A stretch of DNA of 64,000 nucleotides from Streptomyces sp. A 4/2 (GCF_940670765.1 NZ_CALNVW010000020.1:248001-312000), one strand, 5' to 3'; counted from the first letter of the stretch, positions 7,901-16,616 are shown. Numbers and translations are program-made. The notes: generated by a model from the letters alone, not told the origin.

Positions 7901-8785
7901 TCAGCAGCTCAGGTTGGATCCCGCGGTGGTGCCCAGAATCCCGACGAACCGCTGGTAGGCGTCGATCCGGCTCTGCACCTGGGCCGGGTTGCCGCCATTG
8001 CACTCGATGCTGCCGTTGATGCTGCGGATGGTCTCACCGAATCCGGCGCCGTTGACCATCGCGTTGTGCGGGGTCATCGTGCCGGGGCCGGTCTGGGTGT
8101 TCCAGTACCAGAGGCCGGTCTGCCAGGCCACGGACGCGTCGGTCTGCACCAGGCCGGGATTGTCCAGCAGGTCGATCCCCAGAGCGTCGCCCGCCGCCTT
8201 GTAGTTGAAGTTCCAGCTGAGCTGGATCGGTCCGCGCCCGTAGTAGGCCGCCTGGCCCGCCGGGCAGCCGTAGGGCTGCGAAGTGTCGCAGTAGTGGGGG
8301 TAGTTGTCGGTGTTCTGCTCGACGACGTAGACGAGGCCGCCGGTCTCGTGGCTGACATTGGCGAGGAAGGCAGCCGCTTCCTGCTTCTTGACCGTGTCGC
8401 TGCCGGTGTTCGCGAAGGCCGGGTAGGAGCTGAGGGCGGCCGTCAGCCCGCTGTAGGTGTAGAAGGAATTCCGGTTCGGGAACATCTGGTTGAACTGGTC
8501 CTCGCTGACGACGAAGCCGGAGTTCGTGGGCGGCTCGGTACCGCCGTCACCGCAGACACCCTGGTCCGACCAGACGTCGGAGGTGCCCGGGGTCTCGTTC
8601 TGGGTCCACCATTTCGCCGACCAGTTGTGGCCGTTGTACGAGGCGACCAGTCCGCCGGTGTACACGGACGAGGAATTCCACGCCGTGGCACACGTCGCTG
8701 CCGACGCCGATGTCATCGGCAGGAAGACCGCGAATCCGATGGCCGCCACCAGGGCGGTGAGCAGAGCCGTGATGCGTCGTGACAC
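7901..8785 (-). CDS. Secreted GH19 chitinase with N-terminal chitin-binding domain
   Basis: A 294-residue secreted endochitinase. A Sec-type signal peptide ends near TSASA-A. It is followed by a CBM5/12 chitin-binding module (WNSSSVYTGGLVASYNGHNW, then WWTQNETPG), a short linker with PPTNSG, and a GH19 catalytic domain. The catalytic acid is the Glu of VSHETGG; AYYGRGPIQLSWNFNY is the family signature. The GTG start has AAGGAG upstream. Two DasR-like sites around the promoter predict induction by chitin or GlcNAc. This is the streptomycete ChiF/ChiG type that also attacks fungal walls. Confidence 0.95.
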   Translation of the reverse strand: MSRRITALLTALVAAIGFAVFLPMTSASAATCATAWNSSSVYTGGLVASYNGHNWSAKWWTQNETPGTSDVWSDQGVCGDGGTEPPTNSGFVVSEDQFNQMFPNRNSFYTYSGLTAALSSYPAFANTGSDTVKKQEAAAFLANVSHETGGLVYVVEQNTDNYPHYCDTSQPYGCPAGQAAYYGRGPIQLSWNFNYKAAGDALGIDLLDNPGLVQTDASVAWQTGLWYWNTQTGPGTMTPHNAMVNGAGFGETIRSINGSIECNGGNPAQVQSRIDAYQRFVGILGTTAGSNLSC

Positions 8786-8856
8786 GTGATCACTCCTTCG
8801 TGCGGCACATCGCGACAACGATGTCCGCTTGTGGGGGTGAGGGAACTCAAACGCCT

Positions 8857-8885
8857 TGGTCTGGACCTGTCAAGGGTCTAGACCA
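8857..8885 (-). promoter_or_regulatory. Paired DasR-type operators around the chitinase -35 box
   Basis: Two near-palindromic 12-mers, TGGTCTGGACCT (8857-8868) and GGGTCTAGACCA (8874-8885), flank TGTCAA, which on the minus strand is the -35 TTGACA (8873-8868). This is the paired direct-repeat arrangement known from Streptomyces chitinase promoters, where DasR (GntR family) binds and glucosamine-6-phosphate releases it. Confidence 0.82.
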
Positions 8886-8972
8886 AGACTGGTGCACGAC
8901 AGCAAGCCCGGTGGCGGCGGGAGTCTTCGGCGAGCCAGGCCTTAGGGTCGGACCCAGTCGTTCCGACACGGT

Positions 8973-9746
8973 ATGGAGGGTCTGTTGCAAGCCGTAGCCC
9001 TGCCCCTGTTCGATCCCGGCGCAGGTCAGGGAGCTCGTCAGTTCGCCGAACTGGGCCTGGCTCTCCTGCTGTCGACGCTCATCGGCGCCGAACGAGCCAC
9101 CAGACAGAAGAGCGCGGGACTGCGTACCCACACCCTGGTCGGAGTGGGAAGCGCCCTGTTCATGGAGGTGTCGCAGCACGGCTTCAACGCGGTTCTCGCC
9201 CTGAACAACGTCTCCTTCGACCCGTCACGGGTCGCGGCCCAGGTGGTCTCCGGGATCGGCTTCATCGGCGGCGGCCTGATCTTCGTACGCCGGGACGCCG
9301 TACGGGGGCTGACCACGGCTGCCACGGTCTGGCTCACCTGCGCCATCGGGATGGCCTGCGGCGGGGGGCTCGCCCTGCTGGCTGTCGGCGCGACCGTGGT
9401 CCACTTCCTCGTCGCCCAGGGCTACCCGTGGCTGACCCGGCGCATCCCCTCCATCGCGACCTCGGAGCAGACCCGGCTGCATCTGGCGTACACGATCGGC
9501 ACCAGCGTGCTGACCCGAATCCTGGAACGCGCAACTGCCCAGGGATTCCAGGTCGTTCAGGTACGCGTGGACCGCAGCGACGAAAAAGCACCGCAGGACA
9601 CGGAACTGCGGCACGACGAGGCCGGGACCGCGTTCGTGCACATGGACGTCGAGGGGACCGGCAGTGTGCACCAGCTGGTGGCGGAGCTGTCCGAGTTCGA
9701 AGGGGTGCTGAGCGTCTCGTCCGTCAAGGGCGAACTCGCCGAGTGA
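8973..9746 (+). CDS. MgtC/SapB family membrane protein
   Basis: A 257-residue integral membrane protein. The signature GAERATRQKSAGLRTHTLVG is followed by GSALFM, GIGFIGGGLIFVRR and GLTTAATVWLTCAIGMACG, covering four to five membrane segments in the first 150 residues. The last 90 residues form a soluble ACT-like C-terminal domain. MgtC proteins are linked to growth at low magnesium and to F-type ATPase control, not to magnesium transport itself. The ATG has only a poor ribosome-binding site. It is divergent from the chitinase gene and not obviously linked to it. Confidence 0.87.
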   Translation: MEGLLQAVALPLFDPGAGQGARQFAELGLALLLSTLIGAERATRQKSAGLRTHTLVGVGSALFMEVSQHGFNAVLALNNVSFDPSRVAAQVVSGIGFIGGGLIFVRRDAVRGLTTAATVWLTCAIGMACGGGLALLAVGATVVHFLVAQGYPWLTRRIPSIATSEQTRLHLAYTIGTSVLTRILERATAQGFQVVQVRVDRSDEKAPQDTELRHDEAGTAFVHMDVEGTGSVHQLVAELSEFEGVLSVSSVKGELAE

Positions 9747-9759
9747 GCCCGGCGTACAG

Positions 9760-9810
9760 CGGCCCCGGGCGGCGGAACCCGGATGTACCGGATCCCACCG
9801 CCCGGGGCCG
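9760..9810. terminator. 13-bp hairpin between convergent genes
   Basis: The arms 9760-9772 and 9798-9810 pair perfectly. The hairpin lies between the mgtC-type gene and the antitoxin-like gene and can stop both. Confidence 0.75.
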
Positions 9811-9854
9811 AGGTCGCCGTGGGCAGCGAACGAGGCGGGCGCGGAGCGGCGCGG

Positions 9855-10049
9855 TCAGGTCTTCGGCGGATCGCTCTGGTCACCCTTGGCGCCGAACTGG
9901 TTCTTGACCTGGTCCTGGGCCTTGTCGACCTGGCTGGTGTACTTGCCGTCGGTCTTCTTGTCGACGGCGTCTCCCGCCTTGTCGACCCCCTTCCCTGCCT
10001 GGTCCTCATGGCCCTTCATCATCTGCTTGAGCTTGTCCAACATGGACAT
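9855..10049 (-). CDS. Rv0909/MT0933-type antitoxin-like small protein
   Basis: A 64-residue charged helical protein, MSMLDKLKQMMKGHEDQAGK at the N-terminus and GDAVDKKTDGKYTSQVDKAQ after it. This composition matches the Rv0909/MT0933 antitoxin family and also resembles CsbD-like stress proteins. No toxin gene is adjacent, so an antitoxin role is uncertain; many Streptomyces have several solo copies. The start at the first of two close ATG codons follows a GAGGAGGAC site. Confidence 0.72.
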   Translation of the reverse strand: MSMLDKLKQMMKGHEDQAGKGVDKAGDAVDKKTDGKYTSQVDKAQDQVKNQFGAKGDQSDPPKT

Positions 10050-10146
10050 GAGTTGTCCTCCTCGCTGCGTTTCCCCCGCCACTCCAGGGTGTGCGCACTT
10101 GGCCCAGGGCGCATCCGGACCGGGCGCGGGGAGCGGAAGTCCGCTC

Positions 10147-10788
10147 TCAACGGGTACGGAGCCCACCGGCTGCGGGGTTCCGGGGGCCGCGCCGGACCCA
10201 GCCGAGCACGATCACGGCGGACACCGCGGCGAAGGCACACCAGGTGGAGACGAATTCCAGCTTCCAGAGCAGGAAACAGACCGCTGCCCCGGCCGCGACG
10301 ACAGCGCCGAACAACCGCAGCAGCGGATCACCCGCGAGCAGCAGAGATCCGACGGTGGCCAGCAGGTAGCCGACGACGATCAGCCACGGAAGCGGCAGAT
10401 CGACGACGTATCCGAGGGTGTGGCCACGGACCTCGGCCGTGACGGGCCGGACCGCGACGCAGAACGCGAGGGTGATGCCGGTGGCGAGCCCGGCCGCGGC
10501 GGGCACCAGGAGACGGCGCCGCGCGGGTGGCGGTGCGGCGAGCAGTACGCCCGCCGGCACCCACAACGCGAGCAGTGGCAGCGCGATGACCGCCCAGGCC
10601 GCGGTGGCCGGGCCCGCGCCACCACCGGAGTTCCAGACGGCCGCCTCGATGATCTGGTGGATCCCCAACAGCAACGGCAGGGCCGCCAGTGGCAGATCCT
10701 GGATCCGGCGCACCTGTGTCAGACAGGCCACTCCGACCGCGGCGATACAGGAGCCCGCCACCACATCGGCCGTCGGACTCCAGCACAT
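10147..10788 (-). CDS. DUF6629 family integral membrane protein
   Basis: A 213-residue protein with about seven predicted hydrophobic segments and an N-terminus MCWSPTADVVAG typical of the DUF6629 family of Streptomyces. It has a conserved HQIIEAAVW motif in the second segment. No activity is known for the family. The start ATG follows GGGGAGG. It stands alone on the minus strand, downstream of a stretch of 12-base repeats. Confidence 0.78.
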   Translation of the reverse strand: MCWSPTADVVAGSCIAAVGVACLTQVRRIQDLPLAALPLLLGIHQIIEAAVWNSGGGAGPATAAWAVIALPLLALWVPAGVLLAAPPPARRRLLVPAAAGLATGITLAFCVAVRPVTAEVRGHTLGYVVDLPLPWLIVVGYLLATVGSLLLAGDPLLRLFGAVVAAGAAVCFLLWKLEFVSTWCAFAAVSAVIVLGWVRRGPRNPAAGGLRTR

Positions 10789-10799
10789 GGCGCCTCCCC

Positions 10800-10859
10800 G
10801 TGATCAGGAACGTGATCGGGAACGTGATCGGGAACGTGATCGGGAACGTGACCGGAATC
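10800..10859. repeat. Five 12-bp tandem repeats (GTGATCGGGAAC)
   Basis: Units at 10800, 10812, 10824, 10836 and 10848 are near-identical; the three central ones match exactly. They lie 11 bases upstream of the DUF6629 start. Each contains TGATC(G/A). They could be an iterated protein-binding site or a slippage-prone minisatellite. Confidence 0.85.
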
Positions 10860-10954
10860 CGGCACCGGAAGCCGGCACCGTCCGTCCCGTACCCCGGTCC
10901 GGCGGCCGGGCACCATCGGGGACCGTGACAGGTGGCGCCCCGCCGGACGGCCGC

Positions 10955-11707
10955 TCACAGCAGCCGTTCGTTCGGGCGGACCGGCAGTGCGAGCGACAGC
11001 GCCGCCACAGCCAGCAGGGGTGGCGGCAGCGCCGCCCAGGCCGGGGCCCAGGTACGGAGCGCTGCTGCGCACACCGCGCCGGCCACCAGAGCGGCGAGCC
11101 GGGCCCCGGCCCGGCCGCCGCCCGCCGGATGCGTCAGAAGGGAGCTGAGCGTGCCGGTGAAGTACGTGGTCGGAGCCCCCGCCGGACCTGCGGCGAGCAT
11201 CGCGGCGGTCTGGAGGCCCATCGCCACGGACAGTACGGCGATCAGCGCACCACGTCCGGCACCGTCCGGGTGTCCGCCGACAGCCGCCCAGACAACGCCC
11301 ACGGAGGCGAGCAGGACGACTTCGACGGCGAGGCAGGCATACACCCTGAGCGTCCAGCCGCTTCGCGCTGCTCCCGTGCCGGGGCCGAGGCCGGGGCCGG
11401 GACGAGAGGCAGGGCTCAGGCCGGGGGCGCCCTCGATCCGGCGGCCCCGGCGGCCTTCGCTCCGGCAGAACCAGCCGCCGCCCCTCACGGCCAGTGAGAA
11501 GCCCGCCAGCGCGGCCAGCGGAAAGGCCGCGTCCCCCGGAGAACCACTGCCGAAACCGATCGCCATCAGGATCAGATTTCCGGTCATCACTCCTGCGAAG
11601 ACATGCCCCAGAGCGATGAAGGCCAGTGCGTCCACGGCTCCCGACGCCGCCGCGAGAAGGGGCAGCACCACGGCGTCCGACCGTCGGCCGGTACCTGACT
11701 TCTGCAA
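10955..11707 (-). CDS. DUF1275 (YoaK-type) membrane protein
   Basis: A 250-residue membrane protein of the DUF1275/YoaK family. The signature is GAVDALAFIALGHVFAGVMTG near the N-terminus, followed by NLILMAIGF; a later block MGLQTAAM and TTYFTGTL is also conserved. Six hydrophobic segments are expected. The TTG start giving MQKSGTGRRSDAVV has GGAGG seven bases ahead. A Pro/Gly-rich loop near residues 85-115 is longer than usual. Function of the family is unknown. Confidence 0.84.
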   Translation of the reverse strand: MQKSGTGRRSDAVVLPLLAAASGAVDALAFIALGHVFAGVMTGNLILMAIGFGSGSPGDAAFPLAALAGFSLAVRGGGWFCRSEGRRGRRIEGAPGLSPASRPGPGLGPGTGAARSGWTLRVYACLAVEVVLLASVGVVWAAVGGHPDGAGRGALIAVLSVAMGLQTAAMLAAGPAGAPTTYFTGTLSSLLTHPAGGGRAGARLAALVAGAVCAAALRTWAPAWAALPPPLLAVAALSLALPVRPNERLL

Positions 11708-12013
11708 GATCGACCTCCGAGCCCATGCTCGCCGCTTTCGGCAGCGGGCACAACGCCAGACGTCCGGAGCGCCTTGGCACGACAGTGCAAACCAGAAACC
11801 CTCCGCGCTTCACTCGGATGGCCTAACGCGGCGCCATCTTCGCAAGAGGGGCCCGAGAGTGCGCCAACCGCGCCTCCCGCCCCCGGCGGCAGTCGTACAG
11901 GCCCGTTCGTGGTTGCCGGGAGGCGGAAATGAGGACCCGATGGAAGAACGCGTGCATCCGCGGGCGGGGCCGTCCGAGCCTCTGCCGGACCACGTACAAG
12001 GGAGTGATCACAG
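11708..12013. other. Divergent promoter region, DUF1275 and PRC-barrel genes
   Basis: These 306 bases separate two divergent starts. No small gene stands out. A clear SigB-type promoter was looked for ahead of the PRC-barrel gene and not found with confidence. Confidence 0.4.
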
Positions 12014-13009
12014 ATGGCAGCCGACTTCCGCAGCCCCGATGAACTGACCGGCCTGATGGTCTACGACATCACCGGGGACAAGATCGGCGGCGTCGAGCAG
12101 GTCTACCTCGACGACCAGAGCGGTCGTCCCGAGTGGGCGACCGTGAAGACCGGCCTGTTCGGCACCAAGGAAACCTTCATCCCCCTCGAAGGTGCCCGGC
12201 GTGAGGAGAACGCCCTGCACATCCCCCACGCGAAGGAACTCGTCAAGGGCGCCCCGCGCCTGGACGCCGAGCAGCACCTCGATCTCGCCCAGGAGCAGGA
12301 GCTGTACGAGCACTACGGGCTCACCCATCCGGGAGTGGCCGGCGGCGTCGCGGGCGTGAGCAACAAGCGGGCCACCAGCCCCATGCACGGGGAGGCCGCG
12401 GACACCGCGGGCACTCGCGGGACGGCGAAGGCCACCGAGGGCACGGACACCCGTGCGGCGAAGCCGGCCCAGAGCGCCGGCGGCATGTACGGCGGGCTCA
12501 ACTCCCCCACCAGCACCACCACCGGCGCGCGAGGCGGCCAGAGCAGCGCAGCCGCGATGAGCGCGCGCGCGGGCGCGGACGCGGACGCCGACATGGAGAA
12601 GGCCGGCGCCAACGAGGAGCTCATCCGCTCCGAGGAGCAGCTGCGGGTCGCCACCGAAGAGCATGTGTCGGGGCGGGCGCGGCTGCGCAAGGTGGTGGTC
12701 ACGGAGAACGTGACGACCACCGTCCCGGTCAGCCACGAAGAGGTCCATGTGGTGCGTGAACCGATCAAGGAAAGCGACCGCACCGCCGCCGAACGGGCTC
12801 GCATCGGTGAGGCCGAATCCGAAGTGATCCTGCACGCGGAACGGCCGGTCATCCGCAAGGAGGCCGTGGCCGTCGAACGGGTCCGGATGGAGACGGAGAA
12901 GGTCACGGAGCAGAAGGAAGTCTCCGCGGAGGTCCGCAAGGAGCAGATCCAGTACGACGACGGTCAGGGCACGCAGGAACACGGCGACATGAAGGGCACC
13001 GGCCACTGA
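12014..13009 (+). CDS. PRC-barrel and DUF2382 domain stress protein
   Basis: A 331-residue cytoplasmic protein. Residues 8-80 form a PRC-barrel (LTGLMVYDITGDKIGGVEQV). Residues 110-195 are a low-complexity Ala/Gly/Thr linker. Residues 205-320 form a DUF2382 domain (EEQLRVATEEHVSGRARLRK, then VTENVTTTVPVSHEEVHVVR), which occurs in stress-induced YsnF-like proteins. The ATG follows AAGGGAGTGATCACAG. A very long hairpin lies after the stop. General-stress induction is likely by family, but nothing in the promoter proves it. Confidence 0.87.
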   Translation: MAADFRSPDELTGLMVYDITGDKIGGVEQVYLDDQSGRPEWATVKTGLFGTKETFIPLEGARREENALHIPHAKELVKGAPRLDAEQHLDLAQEQELYEHYGLTHPGVAGGVAGVSNKRATSPMHGEAADTAGTRGTAKATEGTDTRAAKPAQSAGGMYGGLNSPTSTTTGARGGQSSAAAMSARAGADADADMEKAGANEELIRSEEQLRVATEEHVSGRARLRKVVVTENVTTTVPVSHEEVHVVREPIKESDRTAAERARIGEAESEVILHAERPVIRKEAVAVERVRMETEKVTEQKEVSAEVRKEQIQYDDGQGTQEHGDMKGTGH

Positions 13010-13057
13010 GCCGTCGGCCCGACGCGTTCCGGACCGGCCCCGGCGGCACGGTCGGCC

Positions 13058-13116
13058 CCGCACGACGGAGGGTGGTGCGGCTCCCCTGCGGAGCCGCACC
13101 ACCCTCCGTCGTGCGG
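13058..13116. terminator. 27-bp perfect hairpin
   Basis: The arms 13058-13084 and 13090-13116 pair without a mismatch around a 5-base loop. It is unusually long for a terminator and lies 49 bases after the PRC-barrel gene stop. Confidence 0.85.
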
Positions 13117-13192
13117 TTGGCTGTGACCCCGCCTCCTCACCCGGCAGTACACCTGGCGTGGGGCGGGCCCATCGAGCTCGAACGACCACGGA

Positions 13193-13690
13193 GTGACTGC
13201 GCCCATGCCCCAGTTCCGGCCCGCCCCGGGCCCGCGCGTGACCGGCTTCCGCATCGAACGGTTCAGTGCGCTGTCCCCGGACGAGGCCTGGCACAGGCTC
13301 ACCCGGTGGGAGCTGCACGCGGCACATGTACCGCTGACCAGGATCAGAGTCGTCACCCCGGGTCCGGCCGGAACCGGGACCGGATTCGTGGCGCGTACCG
13401 GACTGGGCCGGGTCGGGTTCGACGATCCGATGGAGGTGGTGCGCTGGGAGCCGCCGGTCCCCGGCCGCGCGGGGGTCTGCCGTCTGGAGAAGCGCGGCAG
13501 GGTCGTGCTGGGCCGGGCCGAGATCGAGGTGATTCCCACGGATACCGGGTGCCGGGTCGTGTGGCGCGAGGAACTCCGTATCGCCGGGCTGCCGAGGATG
13601 TTCGACGGGCTCACCGCGTGGTCGGGCCGGTTGCTCTTCGGCCGTGCGGTGGCCGGGCTGCTCCGCGAACAGGACGCCGCCGAGGGGTGA
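13193..13690 (+). CDS. SRPBCC (START-like) family protein
   Basis: A 165-residue protein with a START-like ligand-binding fold: FRIERFSALSPDEAWHRLTR at the start of the domain, then strands ending in VEVVRWEPP-like sequence and a C-terminal helix (LTAWSGRLLFGRAVAGLL). Such proteins bind hydrophobic ligands or act as cyclase-like helpers; no specific role can be given. The GTG start follows CCACGGAG. It stands as a single gene bounded by hairpins on both sides. Confidence 0.75.
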   Translation: MTAPMPQFRPAPGPRVTGFRIERFSALSPDEAWHRLTRWELHAAHVPLTRIRVVTPGPAGTGTGFVARTGLGRVGFDDPMEVVRWEPPVPGRAGVCRLEKRGRVVLGRAEIEVIPTDTGCRVVWREELRIAGLPRMFDGLTAWSGRLLFGRAVAGLLREQDAAEG

Positions 13691-13734
13691 TCCACCCTCC
13701 AGGGCCGTCGTGAACGGGCCGCCCGGCACCACAC

Positions 13735-13769
13735 GTGCCCTGCGCGGCTGAACTGCCTACGCAGGGCAC
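13735..13769. terminator. 10-bp hairpin between convergent genes
   Basis: The arms 13735-13744 and 13760-13769 are perfectly complementary; flanking bases extend the stem imperfectly. It separates the SRPBCC gene and the ATPase gene. Confidence 0.7.
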
Positions 13770-13826
13770 GGTGGGAATCAGCACGGCCCCCGCGGTGCGG
13801 TGAGCACCACGGAGGCCGTCGACCGG

Positions 13827-14366
13827 CTAGGAGGTGGTGTCCACGAGCTCCGCGAACCGCACGTCCTCGACCCGCCGTTGCGGCAGCTCGGGGCTGTCGG
13901 CCGTCAGACTCTGGAGCGCCGCCGCGGAGACGGCCGGGGTGGGCGTACGGGGGCCACAGGGATGCCCGACGGCCGCTTCGGTACGGACCGTGAACCACAC
14001 GACCTTGCCGTCCTCGGTGGCGTGCGTGCCCCAGCTGTCGCTGAGGGTGGCGACCATCGGCAGCCCCGTGCCGAGTGTGACCAGCGGGCTGGCGCAGCGC
14101 AGCTGCGGCAGCTGCGGGCTGGCGTCCAGCACGGCAGCGGTCAGGTTCCGGCCGGTCCAGCGCAGTTCCAGGGTGCAGTGCTTGTCCTCACCCGCGTGCC
14201 GATGGACGTTGGTGAGCAGTTCACACACGCCCAGACTGACCGGCTGGATCAGCTCTTCGAGCTGCCAGTGGCGAAGATGCGCTGCGACGATACGCCGGAC
14301 CTGCGGCACCCGGGCGGGTGTTGCTTCCAGGTCCAGTACGTACTCGCGAGGTGCTTCAGTGATCAC
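13827..14366 (-). CDS. Histidine-kinase-like ATPase (anti-sigma-type regulator)
   Basis: A 179-residue protein with one HATPase_c domain. The N-box is CELLTNVHRHAG; LVTLGTGLPMVATLSDSWG is the G-box region. It resembles the SpoIIAB/RsbW-like kinases that are very numerous in Streptomyces and often act with anti-anti-sigma factors or phosphatases. There is no sensor or receiver domain. The GTG start follows GAGGAG. A C-terminal tail of about 40 residues carries no motif. No sigma factor or STAS gene is adjacent. Confidence 0.82.
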   Translation of the reverse strand: MITEAPREYVLDLEATPARVPQVRRIVAAHLRHWQLEELIQPVSLGVCELLTNVHRHAGEDKHCTLELRWTGRNLTAAVLDASPQLPQLRCASPLVTLGTGLPMVATLSDSWGTHATEDGKVVWFTVRTEAAVGHPCGPRTPTPAVSAAALQSLTADSPELPQRRVEDVRFAELVDTTS

Positions 14367-14630
14367 GACTGCGTCTCCTCATCAGGGTGAGCGGCGATGG
14401 GCCGACCTCACCTCGTCTGACATGACAGCCCCGAGGACACCGAAAGTAATGGGATGAACACACTCTGACTTCCACCAGGGTCACCCCATCCGGGTGAATT
14501 CGCAACGCGCAGCCACCACACCGCCCTGACCTGGGTCTTTCACCTCCCCCACGAGGACCGGATCAACCGGGAACAGCGCTGGAGCGCCATCTGTGGGCGG
14601 CCATTCGACCCGGCCGCCCACAGGTGCGGC

Positions 14631-16472
14631 TCAGGAGAGCGTCAGCTCCGGGTTGTACAGGTCGAGCCAGAGCGCGAGATCGAGAGTCCGCTCCAGACCT
14701 CGCCGGGACGCCTGGGTGATCTGCGGGACCTCGCGGCCCGCGGCGCGGCGTACCCGCTCCGCGTCGACGAGCTCGAAGACCCGGTGGGACGGGTTGGACA
14801 GCAGTTCCTTGGCATGCTCCTGGAGAGCGATGGCGTACTTGGGGTCCTGGGTGGAGGGGTACGGGCTCTTCACCCGGTCGTAGACCGACTTCGGCAGGAC
14901 GTCCGCCGTCGCCTCCCGCAGCAGGCTCTTCTCCCTGCCGTCGAAGGACTTGAGGGACCAGGGGGCGTTGTACACGTACTCCACCAGGCGGTGGTCACAG
15001 AACGGAACCCGGACCTCCAGGCCGACCGCCATGCTCGCCCGGTCCTTGCGGTCGAGCAGGATCCGTACGAACCGGGTGAGGTGCAGATGGCAGATCTTGC
15101 GCATCCGGTACTCGAAGTCGCTCTCGCCGCCGAGCCGTTCGATGCCCGACACCGCACCCGCGTAGCTCTCACGGATGAACGACGGAAGGTCGAGCGCGGC
15201 TGTCACATCCGGGCGCAGCACACCGGCGTCGTCCCCGAAGTGCTGGGCGAAGCGCACCAGCCAGGGGAACATGTCGGCGTTCCTGGCCTCTTCGTCGAAG
15301 AACTGGAGGTAACCGCCGAAGACTTCGTCGGCCGACTCCCCCGAGAGTGCGACGGTCGACTGCTCCCGGATGGCGCGGAAGAGCAGGTACAGGGAGGCGT
15401 CCATGTCGCCGAAGCCCATAGGCATGTCGCGGGCCCGGATCATGTGGGAGCGCACATCCGGGTCGGCCAGCGCGTTCGAGTCGAGCACGATGTCGCTGTG
15501 GTCCGTACGGGAAGCACGTGCCACATCGTGGACGAAGGGGGTGTCGGGGGTGCCACGCAGTTCGTCGGCGACGAAGTTCTCCGCCTGTCCGACGAAGTCG
15601 ACGGCGAAACTGCGGACCGTCTCGCCGGTCTCGGCGAGCTGGCGGGCCGCGATGGCGGTCATCGCGGAGGAGTCGAGACCGCCGGAGAGCAGCGTGCAGC
15701 GCGGCACGTCGGACACGAGCTGACGGCGGACGATGTCGTCGAGGAGTTCACGCACCTTGGCGATCGACGCGTCCTTGTCGTCGGTGTGCGGCCGGGTCTC
15801 CAGGGACCAGTACACATGGCGGCGCAGGCCGCCGTGGTCAACGGTCACCACGGTGCCCGGTTCGACCTCGTGCATGCCCTCCCAGAAGCCGTGACCAGGA
15901 GTCTTGACCATGGCGAAGAGCTCACGCATACCGTCGAGTCCGACCTTGGCCCGCGCCAGCGGGTTGGCGAGTATCGCCTTCGGCTCGGAGCCGAACAGCA
16001 CTCCGTCCGGGGTCGGGTAGTAGTAGAACGGCTTGATGCCCATACGGTCGCGGATCATCACGAGCTTCTGGTGACGGCTGTCCCAGACGGCGAAGGCGTA
16101 CATGCCGTTGAGCCGTTCCGCGACACCTTCGCCCCACTCCAGATAGCCGTGGAGTACGACCTCCGTGTCGGATTCGGTGGTGAACCGATGGCCGCGTCCG
16201 GTGAGTTCACGGCGCAGCTCGGTGAAGTTGTACGCCTCTCCCGAGTAGACGATCGCGACGTCGCCCTGCGGTGTCTCCACGGTCATCGGCTGACGTCCGC
16301 CCGGCAGGTCGATAATGGCCAGGCGGCGGTGTCCGAGGCCCGCCGGGCCGCTGATCCAGGTGCCGCGGTCGTCCGGGCCACGGCAGGACATCGTCTCCGT
16401 CATCGCGTCCAACGTCCCGGACTCGGCGCGCAGATCGCGGTCGAAGGAGACCCAGCCGGTGATGCCACACAT
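14631..16472 (-). CDS. asnB: Asparagine synthase (glutamine-hydrolysing)
   Basis: A 613-residue cytoplasmic enzyme converting aspartate, glutamine and ATP to asparagine. Cys2 of the N-terminus MCGITGWVSF is the glutaminase nucleophile (class II amidotransferase); RGPDDRG follows. The synthetase half has the PP-loop LLSGGLDSSA and later LEVRVPFCDHRLVEYV. The start is fixed by the need for Met-Cys and by an AGGAGG site. Length is typical. The upstream region carries two palindromes that may be operators. It may serve cell-wall or antibiotic tailoring as well as housekeeping. Confidence 0.93.
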   Translation of the reverse strand: MCGITGWVSFDRDLRAESGTLDAMTETMSCRGPDDRGTWISGPAGLGHRRLAIIDLPGGRQPMTVETPQGDVAIVYSGEAYNFTELRRELTGRGHRFTTESDTEVVLHGYLEWGEGVAERLNGMYAFAVWDSRHQKLVMIRDRMGIKPFYYYPTPDGVLFGSEPKAILANPLARAKVGLDGMRELFAMVKTPGHGFWEGMHEVEPGTVVTVDHGGLRRHVYWSLETRPHTDDKDASIAKVRELLDDIVRRQLVSDVPRCTLLSGGLDSSAMTAIAARQLAETGETVRSFAVDFVGQAENFVADELRGTPDTPFVHDVARASRTDHSDIVLDSNALADPDVRSHMIRARDMPMGFGDMDASLYLLFRAIREQSTVALSGESADEVFGGYLQFFDEEARNADMFPWLVRFAQHFGDDAGVLRPDVTAALDLPSFIRESYAGAVSGIERLGGESDFEYRMRKICHLHLTRFVRILLDRKDRASMAVGLEVRVPFCDHRLVEYVYNAPWSLKSFDGREKSLLREATADVLPKSVYDRVKSPYPSTQDPKYAIALQEHAKELLSNPSHRVFELVDAERVRRAAGREVPQITQASRRGLERTLDLALWLDLYNPELTLS

Positions 16473-16581
16473 GTGATTCCTCCTGCTTCCGATCCCGGGC
16501 CGGAGCACCGGACCCCCGCGATGAGCAGCGGATCCACGAGTGAGAGGTGCCCCGGACCGGGTCAGTTGTAATCAGCACCTA

Positions 16582-16616
16582 TGTGACGAGCGTGTGTCAC
16601 ACGACTGCATGCAGTC
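16582..16616. promoter_or_regulatory. Two palindromes upstream of asnB
   Basis: TGTGAC and GTCACA (16582-16587 and 16596-16601) form an inverted repeat with 8 bases between. Immediately beside it GACTGCATGCAGTC (16603-16616) is a perfect 14-base palindrome. They lie 110-145 bases upstream of the asnB start, inside a 319-base gap (16473-16791) that holds nothing else recognisable. Likely binding sites; the regulator is not known. Confidence 0.5.

Noticed and set aside
9855-10049. A toxin-antitoxin pair around the Rv0909-like gene
   Set aside because: No adjacent gene looks like a toxin; the neighbours are an MgtC protein and a DUF6629 membrane protein.
10800-10859. Tandem repeats considered as a CRISPR array
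   Set aside because: Units are contiguous without spacers and far too short; no cas genes nearby.
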